Source: an uncultured Bacteroidales bacterium (GTDB lineage: Bacteria; Bacteroidota; Bacteroidia; Bacteroidales; Paludibacteraceae). Taken from it: DNA of 8,781 bases. This document shows positions 1 through 6,495 of this stretch, one piece after another. The position numbers and the translations under genes are program-made. The notes beneath the pieces were generated by a model that saw only the letters and a list, made by a program, of their open reading frames with translations, searched no databases and was not told the DNA's origin. The DNA is taken from positions 1 through 8,781 of the forward strand of contig CAMJFV010000070.1 in NCBI GenBank assembly GCA_946405045.1, written 5' to 3'. Position 1 is the first letter of the stretch; every line of letters starts with the position of its first letter.

Positions 1-2621
1 GTTATGATGTAGAACAACTCAGAGTTGCTATGGCCAATAAACTTCTGTGAGCTTGACTCCTGGAAATTAAATACCTTCTTTGCATTGTCTCTGTTGTCTG
101 CCACACAGAAATCTCTCTGCTCAAGCACACCGTCCATCTGACCGATATTGTAAGAGAAGAACAATGTTGGAGAAAGTCGTTTAGTCACCTCATCTAGCTG
201 ATCTGTAGTAAGTTCATTGATCAAATCTGGCAATTTCTTGTCGTACCATCCATTCACAGCTGAATTTCTGCGGCACATCAATCCAAATGCCTTGTATGCG
301 AAGTTCATAATATCGTCGATAGTCTTCTCCGCGCTACGTTCTGTGTTGATGAAGAACTTAGATTTTAGAGTTGCCTCTCCATTCTCGTCCAAAGACTCCA
401 CAATATAATTAGCGCTCTTCAAATCAGCCTCGATCTGGTTCTTCATTGTATGGAAGAAATCTGTCAAAGCCTCTGTTGTAGGCACACGTACATTGCCAGA
501 AACAGCCTCTTTGTCTGGAGTTATCAGTTTTTCGTAATACTCAGCAAACAAGTTGTCTCTCTTCCAACCGTCGCCATTAGCGAACTCGCATATATTAGGC
601 AAGTAGACGGAAGTGATATCCTCTTTCTTTGATCTGAACGTCTCCGCAAGATTCTTGAAGCTCTGTTTTGGTCCTTTCTCGCTCAACAATGCGGTCTTTG
701 CAGCCTCAGACAATGCTCTCAAATGACGTGCCACGACATCCAAGAAGCCATTTTCGCCATAGCAGAACGACTTTATAAGTTCAAATATCTTGTTTTCAAT
801 CAGAATCTCACGTTTAAGTTCCAAGCCTCTCTTGTAGACGCTGTAAACATTGGCGATATCATCAGCATTATTGTTGATATGAACCATCTCAAGGAACGTT
901 CTCTCCTCAGCCTTCTCTCTTGCTGAATCAAGATCACTCTTCTCTTTGCTGCTTGAAGATTTCTCATATTTAGTGTTCTGACGGTTCAATTCGCTCTTTG
1001 TCTGCAAATGCGACGCGAAATCAGCGATGATTGAGTCTTGAATCATATCTTTGTCCTTGTCGTAGTGGTTGAACAAAGATGTGCACTCTTCATCCAGTCT
1101 CTCTACAGCAGCGATAGTGTTTTGAAGACCGATAGCTGTGACCATTTCCTCAACACACGACCAAATCTTCTGCTCTAGTGCCTCCTGTGTGGATTTCTGC
1201 AATGCGTCATTATCCTGGTCGTCAATCACATCCGCAAGACTCTGCGTCGTCTTCTTGACCGCTGAATTCATCTTGCCTGCATCAAACTTGTCAACTCGTT
1301 TATCGCCCTCGATCACTCCGGCACGAGATTCAGAGAAATTAGTCTTGATTGCCTGTGTCATCTGACTGCGGATTTCGCTGAAATAGTTGTTATCTCCGTC
1401 AGGATTAAGCACATATGCATTGATAGTGTCTTTGATAAGATCCTCGACAACCTTATTCAAATCGACTTTATTCGCCTTGTCGTTGACCGACTTTCCAAGA
1501 ATACAATGTTCAAGCAAATCAGCCTGAATACGGCATTTCATATAATCGTCGAAATCAGCACTTGGCTTCTTCAACGCTACATATCCCATCGGAAGTAGGA
1601 AATTCTTCTCTGTGCCAGGAGTCACTTCTCCATCACGTGTGTTATCCATGAACGACTCGAAACCTCTTGCTCCAGGACCATCGTGAAGATAACAAAGAAG
1701 TTCAGCTGTATTTGAATACATACTGTCTAGATTACCGAGATTGTTTCCAGCTTCTGTCTGGAAATCAACTGGAATCAACGCTTCAAAAGGTCTGTATGGT
1801 AGCGATGTATTGATACGTGAATAACGGTCGTTCAGAGCCAAACGGTGGAACAAGGTGGCTGTCTCCGGTTTCTTTGACCATGCCATCTCAGCCTCCAACT
1901 CAGACATCACAGCAAAAGCATTGCGTGGATACTTCTCGTTGCGTCCATTGTGGTCGATATACCACTGTGGCATATACATTGTAAGGATAACCTTTGGATC
2001 GGCCTCGTCGATAGTCGCCTTGTGCATCATGTTCACAAAATACAACACATCATTGATGATACCTGAACCAGTACCGCCCAAACTTGAACAAACGACCCAG
2101 TAGCATACTGTGTTGTTGTCGGCAGCGTTATCCTCTATCTTATTCAAATCCTGAATATTCTTCACCAGTTTCTCACAGAACTGATCGGCAAGACGGGCAA
2201 ACGCAGTACGTGATTTCAAACGGAATGCTCCAGCACCGAATTTTAAGGCACGGTTATCCATATGCATAGCCACGTCGTCATCACAAGCTTCAATTATTCG
2301 CTTGTTGATCTGAATCTCTTGAGCCGCTTTCGCTTTCTGATATATGACGTATGGATTCTGTGTTCCAAGGTTTATAAGCTCGTTCGTGGAAAGCATTTTC
2401 ACACGTCCGTTCTCATATTTGGTACGGTATTTCTCATTAAGGTTGTCAATGTCTCCGGCATCAGTGTCAATGAACATGAAACGGTAGTTGTCATTCATCA
2501 CGTCAACCTTGCTACGGTTGCCACTGACATTCTGAAGGCTTTCATACACCTTCATCTTGATAAGAGCCACAGTCTTCGATCCTGCACCTCCACAGCCGAT
2601 AAAAATATGTTTTCTTGCCAT
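1..2621 (-). CDS. Tubulin/FtsZ-like GTPase-superfamily protein (Tubulin_2-like), 3' end cut by window
   Basis: Translating the minus strand from ATG at 2621 gives 873 codons with no stop before the window edge, so the C-terminus is missing. Residues 8-16 hold a glycine-rich N-terminal loop (GCGGAGSK). FIDTD follows at 50-54, GAGAFR at 129-134, and the tubulin signature GGTGSG at 182-187 (bases 2061-2078), preceded by a hydrophobic strand (YWVVCSS). This order of nucleotide-binding loops is that of tubulin/FtsZ proteins. The length is far above FtsZ (about 350-400 aa) and fits the large bacterial tubulin-like family (Pfam Tubulin_2). The second half is mostly helical and charged; residues about 535-575 are rich in K, E and S and may be coiled coil. 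I could not place the catalytic T7 loop. There is no signal peptide or membrane segment, so it should be cytosolic. It lies 65 bases downstream of the VWA gene and is probably co-transcribed with it. Family assignment is strong; its cellular role is inference. Confidence 0.88.
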   Translation of the reverse strand, partial: MARKHIFIGCGGAGSKTVALIKMKVYESLQNVSGNRSKVDVMNDNYRFMFIDTDAGDIDNLNEKYRTKYENGRVKMLSTNELINLGTQNPYVIYQKAKAAQEIQINKRIIEACDDDVAMHMDNRALKFGAGAFRLKSRTAFARLADQFCEKLVKNIQDLNKIEDNAADNNTVCYWVVCSSLGGTGSGIINDVLYFVNMMHKATIDEADPKVILTMYMPQWYIDHNGRNEKYPRNAFAVMSELEAEMAWSKKPETATLFHRLALNDRYSRINTSLPYRPFEALIPVDFQTEAGNNLGNLDSMYSNTAELLCYLHDGPGARGFESFMDNTRDGEVTPGTEKNFLLPMGYVALKKPSADFDDYMKCRIQADLLEHCILGKSVNDKANKVDLNKVVEDLIKDTINAYVLNPDGDNNYFSEIRSQMTQAIKTNFSESRAGVIEGDKRVDKFDAGKMNSAVKKTTQSLADVIDDQDNDALQKSTQEALEQKIWSCVEEMVTAIGLQNTIAAVERLDEECTSLFNHYDKDKDMIQDSIIADFASHLQTKSELNRQNTKYEKSSSSKEKSDLDSAREKAEERTFLEMVHINNNADDIANVYSVYKRGLELKREILIENKIFELIKSFCYGENGFLDVVARHLRALSEAAKTALLSEKGPKQSFKNLAETFRSKKEDITSVYLPNICEFANGDGWKRDNLFAEYYEKLITPDKEAVSGNVRVPTTEALTDFFHTMKNQIEADLKSANYIVESLDENGEATLKSKFFINTERSAEKTIDDIMNFAYKAFGLMCRRNSAVNGWYDKKLPDLINELTTDQLDEVTKRLSPTLFFSYNIGQMDGVLEQRDFCVADNRDNAKKVFNFQESSSQKFIGHSNSELFYII

Positions 2622-2653
2622 ATATTATGTGTATTTTTTCTATTTTAAATCAA

Positions 2654-2681
2654 TTTAGCATTTAGAATTTAGCATTTCTAA
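2654..2681. repeat. Heptad AT-rich repeat in the vwa/tubulin-like gap
   Basis: Four consecutive 7-mers fill the gap between the two genes: TTTAGCA, TTTAGAA, TTTAGCA, TTTCTAA (plus-strand reading). TTAGAA at 2662-2667 and TTCTAA at 2676-2681 could also pair as a weak 6-bp hairpin. It lies 33 bases or more upstream of the tubulin-like start codon and a few bases past the VWA stop. Function is unknown: it could be a simple-sequence expansion or a transcript processing or attenuation site. Confidence 0.55.
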
Positions 2682-2686
2682 TTTCA

Positions 2687-4342
2687 TCACACGTTTCCAT
2701 CAATATCAAGATTGATGTCTTTGCCTCCACGTGGATCTCTGATCTGCAATGGTATCGTAGTGGAATATTTTATAGTGGATGAACCGCCAGACGTATAATC
2801 ATCACCACCATTCAGACTATATTCCTGTGAATTGGTGACAGTCACCTCATATTTTGGCTCAACACTCCAATGCAGAATCGGAATGAACAGTTTCGAAATA
2901 TATTTTTTCTGTTTGAAGACGACGTTGCACTCAGCCTTTTCGACGTCAATTGTAAGATTGCTCACATGTCCGTTGATCTCTTCTGTACAGATTTTTTTCG
3001 TTCCTTGAGTAAGCGTGTATTCGCCACGAAGCTTATATTTATCACTACAATTACGCTTTATGCAGAGGATCACGCTCAAAATGTAGATAATAATAAGTAT
3101 CCACATGATGCAGTACCATTTGAATGCCATCGGATGACAGAACACATTTTCCTGTGGCAACTCGATGCTTGCCTCAATGGTCTGGTTATCCTTACCCATC
3201 AGTTTGATCAACTCTGCCTCATATGGCACTTTGAAAGAGATGTGTGCCTTCAACCTACCATTAGGCTTCTCAAAATGCGGATTAAAAAAAGCTTCGTCAT
3301 CACCTCTGATCTGAGCTATATTCACGAATGACTCTTCACTTCCGTCGCTACTCATCATATGAGGCAATTTCAATTCTGGATGATCTTCACACTCATCTTC
3401 ATCAGCCATCACAAGATGCATTCTGCGGTCGGTGATGGAAAGAGAGTCAAGTGTAATCGCGTCAAACACATCGTTTGGCACCCACGACATAGTCATCGAC
3501 ATATGTCCGTCAATATCCACGTCGACGGAATTGATTGTGGCTCCAGCCTCCTGAGTCATTTTACCAATCAAAAACTGTTTGAATTTCTCAAGAGCAATAT
3601 CATTCTTCATCTGGTCAAACCAACTCTGCAAAGCCTGTTCGTTTGATACAGGGATTGTCTGAGGCTTAAACATTGAGAATGCGTTCATTATATCGTCAGT
3701 ACTCGTCTCTCCACTACCCATCTTCGGCAATTCCAAAGCCACAAGTTTGATATTCTTTCCAGCCAACTCCTTCTCTATTCTCGAACGGTAATCGTCAAGA
3801 TGAAGTTTTTTTGAATGTCCAGCGACAGGATCATTAAGGAAATCAGTGATAAGGAACACAAACTTAAGGTTATTTCTGCCTGTGCGTGTCAAATCCTTTT
3901 CAAGGTATTCAAGCATATTAAGCAAATCCGTATAAGCTGTAAATTTCTTTCGTTCTTCCGCTGACGCAGGTTTATCATACACACGGTCGGCATAATTGAC
4001 AAGACTCTGTCTCATTGCTGAGTTTACGATACCAAAACCGTTTGGCTCATTCTTTGCCTCACCTCCAAACTTGATGACAGATACATAATCACCGTCTTGA
4101 ACAGAACGGAAAAAACTTTTCAAAGCTGGAACAACTATTTTTTCATATTTATTCATGGTTCCAGACACATCAATAGCGAAGACGTAATCTGCGTGTTCAT
4201 TTTTAAGTTCTTCGCCGAATTTTTTCATAAGTTCAGGAAAATCATTTGCCAACGCATCGAAAGCACGGTTGTCTTGTGCATAAGACGTTGCAAATCCAAG
4301 CATCATCAACAAAAAAAAGATGTATATCTTAATCAATTTCAT
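2687..4342 (-). CDS. Membrane-anchored von Willebrand factor A (VWA) domain protein
   Basis: This is a 551-residue protein. Residues 1-22 form a signal peptide (basic start, hydrophobic core, likely cut near SYA-QD). The VWA domain covers about 50-230. Its metal-ion-dependent adhesion site (MIDAS) is visible as D58-V-S60-G-T62, a candidate Thr in AYTDLL (T138), and the strand-ending ITD (D167). Residues about 265-400 form a region I do not recognise, probably beta-rich and periplasmic. One membrane helix spans about 409-429 (WYCIMWILIIIYILSVILCI) followed by the basic KRN. About 120 residues then lie on the predicted cytosolic side, also mostly beta-like and ending in a Gly/Ser-rich part. The expected topology is VWA outside and tail inside. 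The tubulin-like gene follows after 65 bases. That pairing is a known neighbourhood for tubulin-like families, so the tail could dock the cytosolic polymer; the contact is inference. No Shine-Dalgarno sequence precedes the ATG, normal for Bacteroidetes. Confidence 0.87.
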   Translation of the reverse strand: MKLIKIYIFFLLMMLGFATSYAQDNRAFDALANDFPELMKKFGEELKNEHADYVFAIDVSGTMNKYEKIVVPALKSFFRSVQDGDYVSVIKFGGEAKNEPNGFGIVNSAMRQSLVNYADRVYDKPASAEERKKFTAYTDLLNMLEYLEKDLTRTGRNNLKFVFLITDFLNDPVAGHSKKLHLDDYRSRIEKELAGKNIKLVALELPKMGSGETSTDDIMNAFSMFKPQTIPVSNEQALQSWFDQMKNDIALEKFKQFLIGKMTQEAGATINSVDVDIDGHMSMTMSWVPNDVFDAITLDSLSITDRRMHLVMADEDECEDHPELKLPHMMSSDGSEESFVNIAQIRGDDEAFFNPHFEKPNGRLKAHISFKVPYEAELIKLMGKDNQTIEASIELPQENVFCHPMAFKWYCIMWILIIIYILSVILCIKRNCSDKYKLRGEYTLTQGTKKICTEEINGHVSNLTIDVEKAECNVVFKQKKYISKLFIPILHWSVEPKYEVTVTNSQEYSLNGGDDYTSGGSSTIKYSTTIPLQIRDPRGGKDINLDIDGNV

Positions 4343-4411
4343 ATAAACTTTGGTCTAAATCTAAAATCCTTTTTGTAATCACCTGTCTATTACAAAACAG
4401 AGCATAATACT

Positions 4412-4422
4412 CTATAAAAATA
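4412..4422 (-). promoter_or_regulatory. Weak candidate -7 element for the VWA/tubulin-like unit
   Basis: Read on the minus strand this is TATTTTTATAG. It differs at one base from the TATTTTTGTAG found before two of the leader genes, and at one base from the Bacteroidetes -7 consensus TAnnTTTG. It lies about 70 bases upstream of the VWA start. I see no good -33 element at the matching distance, so this is tentative in such AT-rich sequence. Confidence 0.2.
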
Positions 4423-4500
4423 CTATAAAATAAAATACACCTCACACTGTAAATTATATTTTTTTACACAATTAACTATTTTTAATTTTTACAGATGTTG

Positions 4501-4526
4501 TGTGGCAGAAAAAAATTGTCTGCACA
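4501..4526 (-). terminator. Possible weak terminator hairpin after the L,D-transpeptidase gene
   Basis: TGTG-G-CAGA (4501-4509) can pair with TCTGCACA (4519-4526), giving an 8-bp stem with one bulged G and a 9-base A/T-rich loop. It is 56 bases past the transpeptidase stop. There is no clean T-run directly behind it in the minus direction, so it is a weak terminator at best. Confidence 0.22.
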
Positions 4527-4581
4527 ATCATAAATCAAACATCAACAAACACAATATTCATAATTAATCGCTTTCAGTTTT

Positions 4582-5166
4582 TTACTTGAATATCCACAAC
4601 AATATACTCTTATTGCTGGAAGCTTTGATCTTCTTATCAAGATAAATCATCATATCATCGCATATTACCGGACATCCCAAACTAGCGGTAGTTGGATTAT
4701 CACAGTAGGCATATTCGTAGGAATGAAGCACAATGTATCGCTTGTATGCATTGCTGTTTGTACTTTCCAATCCATGCATTTTATAATGGTAATGCACTCC
4801 GAATTTGCTATACGAACGTATTCCTAGTCTGTATTTTCCTTCCGACGAGCATCCACTTCCTTCTACATTGCTGAACACAACATTGTCGGCATCACTTCCT
4901 CCACCTACTCCATGGCTTACCAATGCTGTCTCTATTATCTTTCCGTTCTTCAGATCATAGATGAACATTCTTTTGGTAAACAGATTATAAGAAAAATCAA
5001 TCAAGATACACCAATCCTGGTTCATGCCTTTTTGAGCCACAAACTTTTTCGCTTCTGCCGCTTTTTTATGGATCTTCGAAAGATCCGTCACCTCTATGAT
5101 TTCCACTCCTAAAGATGACAAACAAAAGCTGAATAAAAACAAAATAATACCTAATATTCTTTTCAT
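4582..5166 (-). CDS. Murein L,D-transpeptidase catalytic domain protein (YkuD_2-like)
   Basis: From ATG at 5166 the protein has 194 residues. I prefer this start because MKRIL at once begins a signal peptide with a hydrophobic core and a likely cut near SLG-VE. An in-frame ATG at 5211 would add 15 charged residues (209 aa) ahead of it. The mature part matches the secreted L,D-transpeptidase-like family (Pfam YkuD_2). Shared elements are a SHGVGGG turn, a SSEGKYRLG motif, HYHYKMHGLE, then the catalytic pair: His in IVLHS (residue 148) and Cys in SLGCP (residue 165). Enzymes with this motif form or exchange crosslinks in peptidoglycan through an acyl-Cys intermediate in the periplasm. The start lies 72 bases after the stop of the upstream TonB-like gene (27 with the longer start), so read-through from that cluster is likely. 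Substrate and true activity cannot be told from sequence. Confidence 0.85.
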   Translation of the reverse strand: MKRILGIILFLFSFCLSSLGVEIIEVTDLSKIHKKAAEAKKFVAQKGMNQDWCILIDFSYNLFTKRMFIYDLKNGKIIETALVSHGVGGGSDADNVVFSNVEGSGCSSEGKYRLGIRSYSKFGVHYHYKMHGLESTNSNAYKRYIVLHSYEYAYCDNPTTASLGCPVICDDMMIYLDKKIKASSNKSILLWIFK

Positions 5167-5238
5167 ATCACATACTTTAATATTGATGAACTCGCGTCTC
5201 CCCTCCTCCATTTACTAATCTTATTGTCCTTTTTTCCT

Positions 5239-6435
5239 TTATTCCGAACCTGTTTGTACATCATCTTTCTTTTCATTATCTGAAAATCTGAAAATGATTG
5301 GCAATGTAAACTTGGTACGAACGGTATCACCCATCTGTGTGCCAGGCTTCCACTTTGGCATCATGCTCACAACACGTACTGCCTCTTCATCCAAAGCTGG
5401 ATGAACACCTCGTACGACTTCAACATCTGTGATAGAGCCGTCTTTTTCAATTGTAAATCTTACAATAACTCTACCTTGAATACTTGAGTCTTGTGCGGCT
5501 TTAGGATAAACCAAATTAGATTTTAGAAAATCAAGTAAAGCTCTATCTCCTCCTGGAAATTCTGCTCGATGTTCACCAACAATCATACCCATAATCATAT
5601 CATCATCGTCGTCATCATCCGATTCTGATTTTGAAACCATTTCTTTTTTACAAGATGTAGAATCTTTGTCTTCTCCTCTATCCATAAACCCCAATATTGG
5701 CATATTTGCATATTGGGGAATTGAAGGTTCTGGCATAGAATGCAACAAAATAGTCACATGAAATTTTGAGCGAACCAGTCTGCCATTACTCATAGCAGGT
5801 TTCCAATTCTCCATCTTCTGTACGACACGAATAGCTTCTTTGTCAAAATCTGGATGTACAGGTTCTTTTACTCTTACATTTGATATTGATCCGTCGTCTT
5901 CAACATTAAAAATCACAACGACGGGAGTCTCTACAAGAGTATCTGACTTTAGTTTAGTAATGGGATAGTTTAGATTATTTATCAAAAAATCTACTATGTC
6001 ATAAGGACATTCAGCATGCACTATCTCATCAAACAGATCTTCTCCCTCCGCATAAACCGTATCTTCGACTGGAACAAAAGGCTTTTCAGGAAGATCTTCC
6101 ACTCCTACTCTACGAAAATCAACAATTTCACCTTCCATTTCATCACCTGCATCTACCTCCATATTAGGATTAAAACGATCTGTAGTGCTTATCGAATTGC
6201 ACGCAGCCATCGTCATCACCGTCGCCAAACCAACAATTTTCACCGCTTTACCTGCCATCTTGCGTATATTCAGCTGATTCTCAATATAACGCATCTCCGA
6301 CTCACACGCAGGACATGTGCCCAGACAGTCACCTTTGTGTGTACACACTACTGGTTCGTATGGGATTTCATTGGCATCCGCTATCTGTTTGCGGATGGAC
6401 TTTAATGTCTCACATGTCTTTTTTCCTTTGTACAT
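5239..6435 (-). CDS. Leader-family paralogue 1: Cys4 leader plus two TonB_C-like domains
   Basis: This is a 398-residue protein. Residues 1-60 are the conserved leader, with Cys at 31, 37, 41 and 44 (C-x5-C-x3-C-x2-C), a likely metal site. Residues 64-79 form a short hydrophobic stretch ending MTMAAC, which resembles a lipobox (Cys79); it could equally be a short membrane anchor. Two TonB C-terminal-like domains follow, about 141-233 and 290-385. The second is the better match: AEFPGG, LVYP, a DGSI turn, HPALDEEAVRVV and WKPG. The first lacks the AEFPGG opening. Residues 273-279 are seven consecutive Asp in the linker, encoded by mixed GAT/GAC. I see no proline-rich spacer as in classical TonB, so energy transduction to an outer-membrane receptor is uncertain. 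A promoter-like element precedes it in the 41-base gap after paralogue 2, and the L,D-transpeptidase gene follows. Confidence 0.85.
   Translation of the reverse strand: MYKGKKTCETLKSIRKQIADANEIPYEPVVCTHKGDCLGTCPACESEMRYIENQLNIRKMAGKAVKIVGLATVMTMAACNSISTTDRFNPNMEVDAGDEMEGEIVDFRRVGVEDLPEKPFVPVEDTVYAEGEDLFDEIVHAECPYDIVDFLINNLNYPITKLKSDTLVETPVVVIFNVEDDGSISNVRVKEPVHPDFDKEAIRVVQKMENWKPAMSNGRLVRSKFHVTILLHSMPEPSIPQYANMPILGFMDRGEDKDSTSCKKEMVSKSESDDDDDDDMIMGMIVGEHRAEFPGGDRALLDFLKSNLVYPKAAQDSSIQGRVIVRFTIEKDGSITDVEVVRGVHPALDEEAVRVVSMMPKWKPGTQMGDTVRTKFTLPIIFRFSDNEKKDDVQTGSE
6194..6435 (-). repeat. Leader repeat copy 1 (coding)
   Basis: This stretch encodes the first 80 residues of paralogue 1. By eye it differs from copy 2 (7366-7607) at about 19 of 242 aligned bases, yet the proteins differ at only a few residues (E/D23, V/R29, L/M38 within the first 80). 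Most differences are therefore synonymous, pointing to selection on the leader protein sequence. Confidence 0.85.
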
Positions 6436-6463
6436 AAGCTATCTATAATTAGGTTTGATCCTA

Positions 6464-6495
6464 CAAAAATAAAAGATTACTGGTTTAACCGAAAA
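6464..6495 (-). promoter_or_regulatory. Candidate promoter of paralogue 1
   Basis: On the minus strand TATTTTTG (6464-6471) matches the Bacteroidetes -7 consensus TAnnTTTG. It is preceded, after a 19-base spacer, by TTTTC (6491-6495) at the -33 position. The start codon is 28 bases further on. Paralogue 4 has the same two elements at identical spacing and with related flanks, so the promoter appears to have been copied with the gene. The -33 part overlaps the last codons of paralogue 2. Not experimentally shown. Confidence 0.45.

Larger units (their letters stand above)
4343..4581. other. AT-rich intergenic region between L,D-transpeptidase and VWA genes
   Basis: This 239-bp gap is the longest in the window. 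I see no convincing small gene, tRNA or riboswitch in it. It holds a weak promoter-like element (4412-4422) and an imperfect hairpin (4501-4526). It also holds a 7-bp inverted repeat, CTGTAAA at 4447-4453 with TTTACAG at 4488-4494. It probably separates two transcription units, the leader/TonB-like cluster with the transpeptidase and the VWA/tubulin-like pair. Confidence 0.6.

Noticed and set aside
2262..2648. 128-codon plus-strand open frame opposite the start of the tubulin-like gene
   Set aside because: The minus-strand frame carries the tubulin loops and is open throughout; the plus-strand frame has no recognisable features.
2870..3331. 153-codon open frame on the plus strand opposite the VWA gene
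   Set aside because: It lies fully antisense to a well-supported gene, and its translation shows no recognisable domain or plausible start context. It is a shadow of the VWA coding sequence.
5167..5211. 15-residue N-terminal extension of the L,D-transpeptidase
   Set aside because: The extension is charged and would push the signal peptide inward; the internal Met gives a standard signal peptide. It remains possible and is mentioned in the gene entry.
6016..6405. 129-codon plus-strand open frame, with similar ones at 7487-7747 and 8004-8264
   Set aside because: These recur opposite the leader only because the leader DNA is repeated; their similarity to one another follows from the repeat and not from an independent gene.
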